From NCBI RefSeq assembly GCF_022397915.1, contig NZ_JAKEUO010000019.1, forward strand, positions 18,516-82,515: a stretch of 64,000 nt of DNA, read 5' to 3'. The notes under the pieces were generated by a model. It made no database searches. It had not been told where the DNA came from and worked only from the letters and a program-made list of their open reading frames with translations. The position numbers and the translations under genes were made by a program. This document shows positions 42,490 through 51,816 of the stretch, piece after piece (position 1 is the stretch's first letter; the number at the start of each line of letters is the position of its first letter). Source of the DNA: Vibrio sp. Isolate34. Lineage in GTDB: Bacteria > Pseudomonadota > Gammaproteobacteria > Enterobacterales > Vibrionaceae.

Positions 42490-42855
42490 GTGTACTCCAA
42501 ACTTTTGTGTTATGTGATGTTGTGTTTTGCTTTGGGTGGCGTCTTTAAAAGATAAGATGTATAAAAAAATTTACACATCTAAAAGATTTGATTGACGCTC
42601 GTATATAGCAAGTAAACCAGTTTAAGAATAAAATTGGAAGTCCGAACCGTACATATTTCGTTACCAATGTAAATTTTTATGGTTAAATGCCGCGTTTTCA
42701 TACAAAACAATCGTTTTCGTCTTAAGTTAACCAAAACTTAACAACTATAACCTGTTTACAGCTTTAGCTCTAATTTGTAAATAGTTGATTCCTTAAATTC
42801 CCATATCCGTAAAATAGCATTACTATCTAAGTGTCTCTTTTTTCGAGTATTCAAT
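42490..42855. other. Divergent intergenic region between the transporter and cls
   Basis: These 366 AT-rich bases hold no gene. The only structured element I see is the inverted repeat at 42,555-42,580, listed separately. No clear cls ribosome site is visible before its GTG. Confidence 0.6.
42558..42575 (-). promoter_or_regulatory. TyrR-box-like operator
   Basis: TGTATA-AAAAAA-TTTACA differs by one base from the TyrR consensus TGTAAA-N6-TTTACA and sits inside a larger inverted repeat (AGATGT...ACATCT, 42,555-42,580), upstream of an amino acid transporter. Confidence 0.5.
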
Positions 42856-44310
42856 GTGGAAAAGCTCTACCATTTTTTAACTTTGGCATCTGTCGCGTTG
42901 TACTGGGTTCTCGTAGCCGGTGTAACACTGCGTGTTGTACTAAAACGACGCTCTGTCAGCGTTTCTCTCGCGTGGTTGATGGTTATCTACATTATCCCAG
43001 TTGTCGGTGTCGCTTGTTACTTCCTTTTTGGTGAGCTAAACCTAGGTAGAAAAAGGGCTGAACGCGCACATCGCATGTTTACTCCCTTTGGTGATTGGTT
43101 CAGAAAACTCGATGATTGCCAGCTCCACCTGCCAGGCAAAGTCGGCTCTCCTATCCACAAGATCGATGAGCTTTGTAATAATCGAATGGGCATTCCTGCT
43201 CTCAGCGGAAACACCCTATCGCTGCAATCTTCTCCAAACGAGATCCTACACGCAATTATCGAAGATATAGAAAACGCCCAGACCAGCATTAAGATGGTTT
43301 TCTATATTTGGCACCCTGGCGGCCTAACCGATTCAGTTGCTTCTGCTCTTATTCGAGCCGCAAAACGTGGTGTCGATGTTAAAGTTTTGCTCGATTCTGC
43401 GGGCAGCCCACGCTTTTTCAAAAGCCACTGGCTATCCATGATGAAAGATGCCGGTGTTCACGTTGTGCAAGCACTGGAAGTGAGCCCTTGGCGTATATTC
43501 CTGCGACGCTTAGATTTAAGGCAGCATCGCAAGATCATCGTGATTGACGAAACCATTGCCTATACAGGTTCAATGAACATGGTCGACCCTGCTCACTTCA
43601 AACAGAGTTCAGGCGTAGGTCAGTGGATAGATGTGATGGTTCGAGTGACAGGCCCGACCGTTAACGTGTTATCTGCCATTCACGGTTGGGATTGGGAAGT
43701 GGAAACAGGAGAACGAATCCTACCTGATTTACCAGAATGTCCGGTTGAAGAGGTAATAACGCATCACCCAGTTCAAGTCGTGCCATCTGGCCCTGGCATG
43801 CCTGAATATTTGATCCTGCAAGTGCTAACCATTGCGATCAATCAAGCGAATCACTCGGTACGTATCACTACGCCCTATTTCGTGCCAAGCGCCGACTTGT
43901 TAGAGACACTGAAAATGACAGCGCAACGAGGTGTCAACGTAGAGCTCATCATTCCACATAACAACGATTCACTGATGGTTAAGTGGGCATCTCGCGCTTT
44001 CTATACTGAATTACTTGAAGCTGGCGTGAAGATCTACGAGTTTTACGGTGGCCTTCTTCATACCAAGTCGGTTGTTATCGATGAAGAGTTTTGTTTGATC
44101 GGAACGGTCAACATCGACATGCGCAGCCTATGGCTCAACTTCGAAGTGACACTAGCCGTAGATGATGTGCACTTCACTCAGCAGCTCTCTGAGCTACAAC
44201 AATCGTACATTGAATCATCTCACCCAGTAGTACTGGAGCAGTGGGAACAGAGAAACTTGCGAAATCGCTTCTTTGAAAGATTGTTCTATCTGTTCAATCC
44301 TCTGCTGTAA
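42856..44310 (+). CDS. cls: Cardiolipin synthase (ClsA-type)
   Basis: This 484-residue protein starts at GTG, with two N-terminal helices (about 8-28 and 38-58) and two phospholipase D HKD motifs: H224-K226-D231 in QHRKIIVIDE, and H402-K404-D409 in LHTKSVVIDE, each followed by the GSMN/GTVN element. It condenses two phosphatidylglycerol molecules into cardiolipin. The length and two N-terminal helices match E. coli ClsA (486). The start has no strong ribosome site, so the exact N-terminus is a little uncertain. Confidence 0.93.
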   Translation: MEKLYHFLTLASVALYWVLVAGVTLRVVLKRRSVSVSLAWLMVIYIIPVVGVACYFLFGELNLGRKRAERAHRMFTPFGDWFRKLDDCQLHLPGKVGSPIHKIDELCNNRMGIPALSGNTLSLQSSPNEILHAIIEDIENAQTSIKMVFYIWHPGGLTDSVASALIRAAKRGVDVKVLLDSAGSPRFFKSHWLSMMKDAGVHVVQALEVSPWRIFLRRLDLRQHRKIIVIDETIAYTGSMNMVDPAHFKQSSGVGQWIDVMVRVTGPTVNVLSAIHGWDWEVETGERILPDLPECPVEEVITHHPVQVVPSGPGMPEYLILQVLTIAINQANHSVRITTPYFVPSADLLETLKMTAQRGVNVELIIPHNNDSLMVKWASRAFYTELLEAGVKIYEFYGGLLHTKSVVIDEEFCLIGTVNIDMRSLWLNFEVTLAVDDVHFTQQLSELQQSYIESSHPVVLEQWEQRNLRNRFFERLFYLFNPLL

Positions 44311-44317
44311 TACCTAT

Positions 44318-44339
44318 GATGAGTCAATTGCGGCTCATC
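44318..44339. repeat. Small hairpin after cls
   Basis: GATGAG and CTCATC pair 8 bases after the cls stop. There is no U-tract, so it may not terminate transcription. Confidence 0.35.
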
Positions 44340-44354
44340 ACTTCCTCCCTTATG

Positions 44355-44394
44355 TTTTTAACCTTTCATCATTAATTAAGTGAAAGGTTAAAAA
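44355..44394. repeat. Perfect 14-base inverted repeat between cls and metC
   Basis: TTTTTAACCTTTCA and TGAAAGGTTAAAAA flank a 12-base loop. The T run lies on the 5' side of the stem on both strands, so it does not look like an ordinary terminator. Confidence 0.7.
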
Positions 44395-44491
44395 GCGAAA
44401 GAAAAGCGTAAAAACTCCCGCTCCCCTCTTGCTTTGAAGGCTATTGGCATGTTTTAAATAGGACATAACCGATTGATAAGGAATTCACAGC

Positions 44492-45676
44492 ATGTCCGAG
44501 AACAAAACCACTAAGCTGATCACTGCAGGTCGTGATAAGAAGTGGACCAATGGTGTCGTTAACCCACCAGTACAGCGCGCTTCAACTGTCGTATTCAACT
44601 CAGTAGAAGAGAAGCGTAAAGCTACGATTAACCGCGCTAACAAAACACTTTTTTACGGACGTCGTGGAACCAACACTCATTTCGCCTTCCAAGATGCCAT
44701 GGTGGAAGTAGAAGGCGGCGCAGGCTGTGCACTCTATCCTTGTGGTACGGCAGCTATCTCTAACGCCATTCTCTCTTTTGTAGAAACGGGCGATCATATT
44801 CTGATGGTCGACACCTGTTATGAACCGACGCGTGATTTCTGTGACACCATCATGAAGAAGATGGGTGTGGAGACAACTTACTACGAACCAACGATTGGTG
44901 AAGGCATCCAAGACCTCATCAAGCCAAACACTAAGGTGCTATTTACCGAGTCTCCGGGTTCAGTCACCATGGAAGTCCAAGACATTCCAACGCTCGCGCG
45001 TATTGCCCACGAACACGACATCATCGTGATGCTAGATAACACTTGGGCAGCTGGCGTTAACTTCTCACCGTTCGATTTTGGTGTCGATATCTCTATCCAA
45101 GCTGCGACAAAGTACATAGTGGGTCACTCAGATGTCATGCTAGGTACAGCGGTTGCCAACGAGAAATGCTGGGATCAACTACGTGAGCAGAGCTACTTGA
45201 TGGGACAATGCGTTTCACCAGATGATGCTTACCTTGGTCTTCGTGGTATCCGTACTCTTGATGTTCGTCTGCGCCAACACGCAGAGAGCAGCTTGAAAGT
45301 CGCTAAATGGCTAGAAACTCGCCCTGAGGTTGACCATGTTCGTCACCCTGCTCTTGAGTCTTGCCCTGGCCATGAGTTCTTCAAACGAGATTTTACTGGC
45401 GGCAATGGCCTGTTCTCTTTTGTTCTAAAGAACTCAAACACAAAAGCAACGACAGCACTGCTTGATGGCATGACACACTTCAGCATGGGTTACTCATGGG
45501 GCGGTTTCGAGAGCTTGATTCTAGCGAATGAGCCAAGCAGTTTTGATAGCCTAAGAACGGTAGCGAACCCGAACTTCGAAGGTACTTTGATTCGTGTTCA
45601 TATCGGCTTAGAAGATGTCGATGATTTGATTGCAGACCTAGAGGCTGGATTGGAACGTTACAACGCTCTGGTTTAA
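44492..45676 (+). CDS. metC: MetC, cystathionine beta-lyase
   Basis: This 394-residue PLP enzyme of the Cys/Met family has the same length as E. coli MetC. The PLP lysine is K207 in AATKYIVGHSDVM, D182 in LDNTWAAG binds the pyridine nitrogen, and YGRRGTNTH supplies the phosphate-site residues. It converts cystathionine to homocysteine, pyruvate and ammonia in methionine synthesis. The ATG has AAGGAA eight bases upstream. I see no MetJ box repeats (AGACGTCT) in the upstream 180 bases. A strong terminator follows. Confidence 0.94.
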   Translation: MSENKTTKLITAGRDKKWTNGVVNPPVQRASTVVFNSVEEKRKATINRANKTLFYGRRGTNTHFAFQDAMVEVEGGAGCALYPCGTAAISNAILSFVETGDHILMVDTCYEPTRDFCDTIMKKMGVETTYYEPTIGEGIQDLIKPNTKVLFTESPGSVTMEVQDIPTLARIAHEHDIIVMLDNTWAAGVNFSPFDFGVDISIQAATKYIVGHSDVMLGTAVANEKCWDQLREQSYLMGQCVSPDDAYLGLRGIRTLDVRLRQHAESSLKVAKWLETRPEVDHVRHPALESCPGHEFFKRDFTGGNGLFSFVLKNSNTKATTALLDGMTHFSMGYSWGGFESLILANEPSSFDSLRTVANPNFEGTLIRVHIGLEDVDDLIADLEAGLERYNALV

Positions 45677-45716
45677 TTTCGAAAGTTATAGCTATCACAC
45701 AAAATAGACTCATTTC

Positions 45717-45743
45717 AAAAAGGTAGGATTGTCCTACCTTTTT
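45717..45743 (+). terminator. Terminator after metC
   Basis: AAAAAGGTAGGA-TTG-TCCTACCTTTTT lies 41 bases after the metC stop. Confidence 0.92.
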
Positions 45744-45791
45744 ACTCAACTCTACGGCATCACAATTGCTTAACTACAAGAAATAACACTT

Positions 45792-46358
45792 TTATTTGTA
45801 AGGACAACCAACTAGATGGTCATTAACCATACCTGTTGCTTGCATAAACGCGTAACAGATTGTTTCCCCTACAAACTTGAATCCTTTTTTCTTCAAAAAC
45901 TTGCTCATCGCTTTGGATTGCTCGGTAGAAGCTGGGACTTGAGACATCTCTGTCCATTGATTGACGATCACCTCATTATCGACAAACTTCCATAAAGCAT
46001 TCGATAAAGACCCAAACTCTTCCTGAAGTTCAAGCGTTGCACGCGCATTGTTGTAGACCGAGGCGATCTTGCCTTTATGCTTAACCACATCGAAGTTTTC
46101 AATGATATTTGGCACATTATCTTCATTAAGTGCAGCTAGCTTATTGAGGTCATAGTTTTCAAATGCAGCACGATAGCCTTCGCGTTTTTTGAGTATCGTA
46201 ATCCAACTTAGACCGGCTTGGGCACCTTCTAGCGTAATGAACTCAAACAACACGTGGTCATCATAAACAGGCACGCCCCACTCTGCATCGTGATATTCCC
46301 TTTCAAGTTCATGTTTCAGTGCCCATGCACACGTTCTGTCCACTGTATTCGCTTTCAT
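45792..46358 (-). CDS. tag: Tag, DNA-3-methyladenine glycosylase I
   Basis: This 188-residue protein is the standard Tag length. It begins CAWALKHELEREYHDAEWGVPVYDD, quoted here as CAWAL and YHDAEWGVP, contains LEGAQAGLSW and ends CYAFMQATGMVNDH...C. The N-terminal Cys and the C-terminal His/Cys correspond to the structural zinc site. It removes 3-methyladenine from alkylated DNA in base excision repair. It stands alone. Confidence 0.94.
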   Translation of the reverse strand: MKANTVDRTCAWALKHELEREYHDAEWGVPVYDDHVLFEFITLEGAQAGLSWITILKKREGYRAAFENYDLNKLAALNEDNVPNIIENFDVVKHKGKIASVYNNARATLELQEEFGSLSNALWKFVDNEVIVNQWTEMSQVPASTEQSKAMSKFLKKKGFKFVGETICYAFMQATGMVNDHLVGCPYK

Positions 46359-46389
46359 CTCGATGGTCTCTTTTTAGTAATCGTACATA

Positions 46390-46418
46390 AAAATAATGCC
46401 CCAAAAAGGGGCATTATT
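46390..46418 (-). terminator. Terminator after the RND efflux operon
   Basis: AAATAATGCCCC-AAAAA-GGGGCATTATTT lies 18 bases after the RND stop. It could also shield the tag promoter. Confidence 0.9.
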
Positions 46419-46435
46419 TCAAAGGTTAGTTGACG

Positions 46436-49400
46436 TTAAGCAACTTCAATTTTATGGAATAGGCGATACAGCACAGGTACTACGATTAGAGTGAGTACAG
46501 TCGCAAAACCTAAACCAAACATAATGGTTACAGCCATTGGTTTGAAGAAGATATCTGGTAGTAGAGGGATCATACCAAGAATGGTAGTGATCGCCGCCAT
46601 ACATACCGGACGAACACGACTCAGAGCCGCATCAACAACCGCTACATATGGATCTTTACCTGACTTCATCTCAATCTCAATTTGATCAAGCAGTACGATA
46701 CCGTTCTTCAGAAGCATCCCAGATAGACTCAAGAAGCCCAACAACGCCATAAAACCGAATGGTGTATTCAAGGCCAACAAGCCTGTTGTAACCCCTATCA
46801 AGGCGAGTGGTACCGTTAACCAAACAATCAGTGGCTCTTTCACGGAGTTAAACAAGAACACAGTGATTAAGAACATGAACAAGTAACCCAGAGGCATGGT
46901 TGTGAAGAGTGACGCCTGTGCATCTGCCGACGATTCATATTCACCACCCCATTCCAATGAGTAACCCGGTGGCATCTCAATCGCTTCAATTTGTGGTTGT
47001 AAGCGTTTTTGTAGAGTCGAAGCCGTTTCTTCACCCAGTAGATCAGGATCCGCCATTACCGTCAGCATACGCTTACGGTTCTTACGGATGATCAGTGGGT
47101 CTTCCCATTCCAGTTCGTAACCTAACGTTACTTGTTGCAGTGGGATGTACTCACTTAGTGCTGGGCTCCAAATCTTCATGCCTTCGATGTTACGGATATC
47201 AACACGCTCGTCTTCAGGCAAACGAGCCACGATAGGCATCAGCGTAGTACCGTCACGGTACACACCAATCGATTTACCAGAGAAAGACATCGCAAGGAAA
47301 TCATCAACGTCAGACTTAGTAATACCGTAACGACGAGCTTGGCTTTCATTGAACTGAGGCTCTAACACCTTAGTTCTTTCACGCCAGTCGTGACGAACGT
47401 TAAATGCACCATCATCAGCACGCATGATATCCATGACTTGAGCTGCAATTGAACGTAATACCGTTGGATCAGAACCTACAATTCGCGCTTCAATTTTCGC
47501 ACCGCCACCAGGGCCTAATTCGATTTGTTTCAGCTTGTAGTCGATCTCAGGGAACTGACCATTTACATGTTCACGGAAACGCAGCATCAGCCCTTCAAGC
47601 ACTTCATAGCTCTTCACACGAACCGTTATCTCGCCGTATGCGCTATAACTTTTCTCTGGTGAGTAAGTCAGCATGAAACGTTGTAGACCTTTACCTGCTG
47701 TCGTCGTGATGTGCTCAACTTCGTCTTGCTCTGCCAACCAACCTTCAAGCACTTTAAGCTTGGTGTTGGTCGCACGAATATCGGTCCCTTCCGGCATCCA
47801 AACATCCACTTGGAACATTGGTGTTGTCGAAGATGGGAAGAAGGCTTGTTTTACAAAACCAAAGCCGTAAACACTCGCACCCAAACCAATAATCAGAACG
47901 AACATGGTGAGCCAGGCACGCTTCATACAGAACTCAAGGAAGTTTTTATAGATAACAAAAACCATCCCGTTGTATGGGTCTTTGCCTTCGTTATCAGGAT
48001 CAACCTTTTGGCCTTTGAAGAACATATCAGCAAAGAATGGCGTAATCGAGATTGCCGTAAACCAACTTAGCATGAGCGAGATCAGTAGAACCGTAAACAA
48101 GGTGCCACAGTATTCGCCGGTTGAGTCTTCAGACAGGCCGATCGGCGCAAAAGCGGTCACCGCAATAACGGTTGCACCCAATAGCGGCCATTTGGTTTGA
48201 GTAACGATATCGGTGGCGGCCTGCATCCGGGTTCGCCCCTTCTGCGTGCCGATCAATATCCCTTCCACCACCACAATGGCATTATCCACCAGCATCCCCA
48301 AAGCGATAACCAATGCGCCTAATGAAATACGTTGGAGGTCTATCTTGAAGTACTGCATGAAAATGAAGGTACCGAAAACGGTCAACAGCAGTATCAAACC
48401 GATCAACAGACCGGAACGTAGCCCCATGAAGAACAACAGAACCACGATTACGATCGCAACCGCCTGACCTAGGCTCACCACAAATCCACTTACTGACTTA
48501 TCTACTTCTTTCGGTTGGTTATAAACCTCAGAGATGTCTATGCCGACAGGTTGTTGATACTTTAGCTCAGCAAGTCGTCGGTCAAAGGCTTCACCGACAG
48601 CAACCACGTTTACACCTTGCGCAAAAGAGACACCAAGGTTGAGTGCGAGTTTACCGTTGTAGCCGATGATGTTACTTGGTACTTCAACATAGCCACGAGT
48701 GACGTCAGCTACGTCTTTCAAATAGATAAGACCTTGAGCACCACCTTCTGTCAGAATCAAATCGCCGAGCTGTTCGACATTCTGGAACTCACCCGTTGGA
48801 TGGATTCGAATGTATTCGTCGCCAATTCTTACCGCACCAGCACTTGATACAATATTTTGAGTCGATAAAAGATTAAATACCGTGCTTGGAGACAGACCTA
48901 ATGAGCTAATCCGCTTCATCGATATTTCAATGAAGACTTGCTCTTGTTGCTGACCAGAAACAGAGACCTTACTGACCCCATCAACCAACTCCAGCTCTCG
49001 CCTTAGATAATCAATGTAATCCAGCAGCTCTTTATAACTGTAGCCATCGCCCGTTACCGCCAACAAAATACCGTAAACGTCACCGAAATCATCGATAACT
49101 TGAGGGTCATTAACGCCTGGCGGCAGTTCGACCTTCAAATCATTCACTTTTCGACGAAGTTCATCCCATATTTGCGGAAGATCATCGGGGCCGTAATTAT
49201 TCTTCATCGTTACCGTGACCTGAGACAGGCCACGGCTTGAGATAGAGTTCACTTCATCCACATAAGTAAGTTGTTGGATCGCTTTCTCTAGTGGATAGGT
49301 CACTTCCTCTTCCACTTGCTGAGGGGTCGCCCCAGGGTAAGAGGTCACGACCATTGCATCTTTAATGGTGAAGGCAGGATCTTCTAGACGACCCAAACCA

Positions 49401-49546
49401 AAGAATGCAGAGACACCACCAATAAGAAAGATCAGAGATAGCATCCAGCTGATGACTTTGTTACGTATAAAGTAAGAAGCAACACCTGTGATCTGATCAT
49501 CACCCTGTTGATCGTCATTTTGAGGCTTGTTATTCACTTCACTCAT
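46436..49546 (-). CDS. RND efflux pump inner-membrane transporter
   Basis: This 1,036-residue AcrB-type transporter has twelve helices and two large periplasmic loops. Family landmarks are TSYPGATPQQVEEEVTYPLE (quoted as TSYPGA and EEEVTYPLE) at the porter domain, LGMLVDNAIVVVEG in helix 4 with the conserved Asp pair for proton relay, and FMALLGFLSLSGMLLKNGIVLLDQ in the second half. The operon order, two adaptors then a transporter, is that of V. cholerae vexIJK. The start overlaps the upstream adaptor gene by 8 bases. It probably works with a TolC encoded elsewhere. Substrates cannot be told. Confidence 0.93.
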   Translation of the reverse strand: MSEVNNKPQNDDQQGDDQITGVASYFIRNKVISWMLSLIFLIGGVSAFFGLGRLEDPAFTIKDAMVVTSYPGATPQQVEEEVTYPLEKAIQQLTYVDEVNSISSRGLSQVTVTMKNNYGPDDLPQIWDELRRKVNDLKVELPPGVNDPQVIDDFGDVYGILLAVTGDGYSYKELLDYIDYLRRELELVDGVSKVSVSGQQQEQVFIEISMKRISSLGLSPSTVFNLLSTQNIVSSAGAVRIGDEYIRIHPTGEFQNVEQLGDLILTEGGAQGLIYLKDVADVTRGYVEVPSNIIGYNGKLALNLGVSFAQGVNVVAVGEAFDRRLAELKYQQPVGIDISEVYNQPKEVDKSVSGFVVSLGQAVAIVIVVLLFFMGLRSGLLIGLILLLTVFGTFIFMQYFKIDLQRISLGALVIALGMLVDNAIVVVEGILIGTQKGRTRMQAATDIVTQTKWPLLGATVIAVTAFAPIGLSEDSTGEYCGTLFTVLLISLMLSWFTAISITPFFADMFFKGQKVDPDNEGKDPYNGMVFVIYKNFLEFCMKRAWLTMFVLIIGLGASVYGFGFVKQAFFPSSTTPMFQVDVWMPEGTDIRATNTKLKVLEGWLAEQDEVEHITTTAGKGLQRFMLTYSPEKSYSAYGEITVRVKSYEVLEGLMLRFREHVNGQFPEIDYKLKQIELGPGGGAKIEARIVGSDPTVLRSIAAQVMDIMRADDGAFNVRHDWRERTKVLEPQFNESQARRYGITKSDVDDFLAMSFSGKSIGVYRDGTTLMPIVARLPEDERVDIRNIEGMKIWSPALSEYIPLQQVTLGYELEWEDPLIIRKNRKRMLTVMADPDLLGEETASTLQKRLQPQIEAIEMPPGYSLEWGGEYESSADAQASLFTTMPLGYLFMFLITVFLFNSVKEPLIVWLTVPLALIGVTTGLLALNTPFGFMALLGFLSLSGMLLKNGIVLLDQIEIEMKSGKDPYVAVVDAALSRVRPVCMAAITTILGMIPLLPDIFFKPMAVTIMFGLGFATVLTLIVVPVLYRLFHKIEVA

Positions 49547-50624
49547 TGTTGGTCTCCTGAGACAATACTTCCACTGTCATCCCATCTCGCAATCGCGATA
49601 CGCCTGCAACAACGACATGCTGCCCCATTTCTAATCCTTTCATTATCTGCAATGTTTTCTGGTTTGCTTTTCCTAACACGACTTGTTGTTTCGAGACTGT
49701 CTTGTCGTCGTTAAGAACCCACACATAAGAGTTTTGACGATCCAGTTCATCGCCGTCTGCATTGAATACCGCTTCGATTGGAATCAAAACGCCAGCCTTC
49801 AGATCCAAACCGATATCTCGGCCGTTTGAAGTCACCTCGACAGCCATGCCATCAAGAATCAAATCGTCTTCCGGCATAGGCAAAGCTAGTGTCACCGTGA
49901 ACGTACCCGTGCTTGGATCCGGCTCAGTCGTGAATTCCTTAATACCGGCGGTGTACTCCTTGCCGCTTGGTACTCGCACCACAGCTTCAACATTCGACAG
50001 CAGCGTTTCATTGGGTTGATTCACATAGATTTGGTCAGGGAGCTGGATCACCACCTCGACATCCTCAACACTGTGAATGTTCACAATCTGTTGGCCTACT
50101 TGAATATTTTCATATTGGTCAACACTCACACGAGAAATAATCCCGTCAACTGGTGCTCGAAGATTAGTGAAAGACAAACGCAGTTTCGCAAGCTCTAACT
50201 CGGCATAAGCGATCTGACGTTGCGCGGCGATTTCATCAAACTGCGATTTCGCCAATAGACCTTTCTTCACCAACGGACTTGAACGTCTGTATTGGCTGTT
50301 GATTACCGTGTAACGCGCCTGAGCGTTGTCCACATCCAATTGATAATCGGTCGGGTCAAGCTCTGCAATGATGTCACCAGCAGAAACACGTTCGCCTTCT
50401 TTCACATCGAGCTTATTGATTTCACCTGCAACTCGAAAACTGAGATGAGCTTTCTCAGCCGCATTTGCGACCGCTGGGAAATAGAGCTTGTCGCTAAAGT
50501 CGATGACTGAAATCTCGACGGCTTTAACTAAGGGCGTGTTGTCCACTTCTACCACTTGTTTATCTTCACAAGCTGTCAGTAAGGCTAAACACGACAGCCC
50601 TGCGGCCACTTTAAGTGTTTTCAT
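49539..50624 (-). CDS. RND efflux periplasmic adaptor lipoprotein (second of two)
   Basis: This 361-residue membrane fusion protein has a lipoprotein signal (lipobox LLTAC, Cys19), a lipoyl-type domain split around a helical hairpin (AGDIIAELDPTDYQLDV, then LRAPVDGIISRVSVDQ) and a beta-barrel (about 200-285). The adaptor bridges the RND transporter to the outer-membrane channel. It is followed directly by the transporter gene (overlap 8 bases) and preceded by the paralogous adaptor with a 1-base gap, so all three form an operon. Confidence 0.92.
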   Translation of the reverse strand: MKTLKVAAGLSCLALLTACEDKQVVEVDNTPLVKAVEISVIDFSDKLYFPAVANAAEKAHLSFRVAGEINKLDVKEGERVSAGDIIAELDPTDYQLDVDNAQARYTVINSQYRRSSPLVKKGLLAKSQFDEIAAQRQIAYAELELAKLRLSFTNLRAPVDGIISRVSVDQYENIQVGQQIVNIHSVEDVEVVIQLPDQIYVNQPNETLLSNVEAVVRVPSGKEYTAGIKEFTTEPDPSTGTFTVTLALPMPEDDLILDGMAVEVTSNGRDIGLDLKAGVLIPIEAVFNADGDELDRQNSYVWVLNDDKTVSKQQVVLGKANQKTLQIMKGLEMGQHVVVAGVSRLRDGMTVEVLSQETNNE

Positions 50625-50625
50625 G

Positions 50626-51660
50626 TTATAGCCCCCTTTCCTTGATCCACTCTCGAACTTTCACGCCCGGCTCAAGACCATTAACGCCAGAAGTAACAAT
50701 GCGGTCTCCATCATTCAGTCCAGAGACGATATAACGTTTTTCATCAATAACGATTGCCACGTTCTCGACAATTCCGTCGTTGTTTACGCGCCATACCGAC
50801 ACGTCATCGCCATCAGTTATCATGGCAGACGTAGGAATTTTGGTCGCAGCAGCCTGCGCAGAAACAAGGCTTACCGTGCCAGACATGCCCGGTAAAATAC
50901 CGATATCGGTTGGTCTTTCCATTACCATGGTTACCTTGTATGAACCCGTTTTTGGGTCCGCTTCGGTATCAACTTCTTGGAAAGTCAAAACGTAAGGATT
51001 CTCAGGGAACGCATCAAATACCATGGTTGCATCGGTTTCAAACCCTGAAGAAAAGCGCGTGATAAGTTGGTCGGGTAATAAGAAAATGACTTTAAGAATC
51101 TGATTGGTTTGAATATTCATCACACCTTGTTTCGCCGCGATGTATTCATGGTTTTCAGCAGGAATGATGGAAATCGTTCCATCGTAAGGTGCAACCAGAG
51201 TGGTGTAACGCAGGTTAGCTTTAGCTTGGTTCAAGACAGCTTTAGCCGAGTTGTGATTCGCTTTCGCTTGGTCGAAATCTTGCTCTGAGACTACTCGATC
51301 TTTACGCAGCTTGATCGAACGTTGGTATTGAACATCGGCAAGCTTAAAGTTAGCTCTCGCTTGCTTCTCTAACAGTTGATATTCATCAGGGTTAAGCGTT
51401 GCAAGTTTGTCACCTTTGGTAACCTGTTGACCCGATGTAACATCGATAGTCTGAAGTAACCCAGGAACACGGAACGCAAGCACGGCTTTATCGCCAGCTT
51501 CTGTGGTGGCGGGAAAACTACGTTCAAAGGCATTATTGCCAACGGAGACAGTGAAGAGTTTGGCGGGTCTAGATTCAGGCTCAGGTACGGGGGGAAGCTC
51601 CTTACCACACCCAGACAACCCAGCTAAGGCCGTCAATAGGACAAGGGAGGCTCTATACAT
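50626..51660 (-). CDS. RND efflux periplasmic adaptor lipoprotein (first of two)
   Basis: This 344-residue membrane fusion protein, first gene of the operon, has a lipobox LSGC (Cys18). The domains are as in its neighbour: DKLATLNPDEYQLLEKQ, a coiled hairpin, LVAPYDGTISI, then barrel and membrane-proximal parts ending GLEPGVKVREW. Pumps of this kind use two different adaptors, both reported as needed in the Vibrio VexIJK-type systems. It is only moderately similar to the downstream adaptor, so it is an old duplication rather than a recent copy. Confidence 0.92.
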   Translation of the reverse strand: MYRASLVLLTALAGLSGCGKELPPVPEPESRPAKLFTVSVGNNAFERSFPATTEAGDKAVLAFRVPGLLQTIDVTSGQQVTKGDKLATLNPDEYQLLEKQARANFKLADVQYQRSIKLRKDRVVSEQDFDQAKANHNSAKAVLNQAKANLRYTTLVAPYDGTISIIPAENHEYIAAKQGVMNIQTNQILKVIFLLPDQLITRFSSGFETDATMVFDAFPENPYVLTFQEVDTEADPKTGSYKVTMVMERPTDIGILPGMSGTVSLVSAQAAATKIPTSAMITDGDDVSVWRVNNDGIVENVAIVIDEKRYIVSGLNDGDRIVTSGVNGLEPGVKVREWIKERGL

Positions 51661-51752
51661 TGGTGATCATCCATATCTATAAATATTTTTATAACATAGA
51701 TTAATCGTATGCAACTTACCAGTCGGCGTAAGATTTATTTAGAGAAAATTAT

Positions 51753-51796
51753 TAAAAAAAATAACGGCTTGGAATAAATTTCCTAAACCGTTATTT
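51753..51796 (-). terminator. Terminator after pspABC
   Basis: On the minus strand the stem AATAACGG...CCGTTATT is followed by a run of T, 20 bases after the pspC stop. Confidence 0.85.
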
Positions 51797-51816
51797 AATC
51801 TTTTTAGGTTTTATCG

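Noticed and set aside
47711..48070. 119-codon plus-strand frame antisense to the RND transporter
   Set aside because: Same reason: antisense shadow with no ribosome site or known motif.
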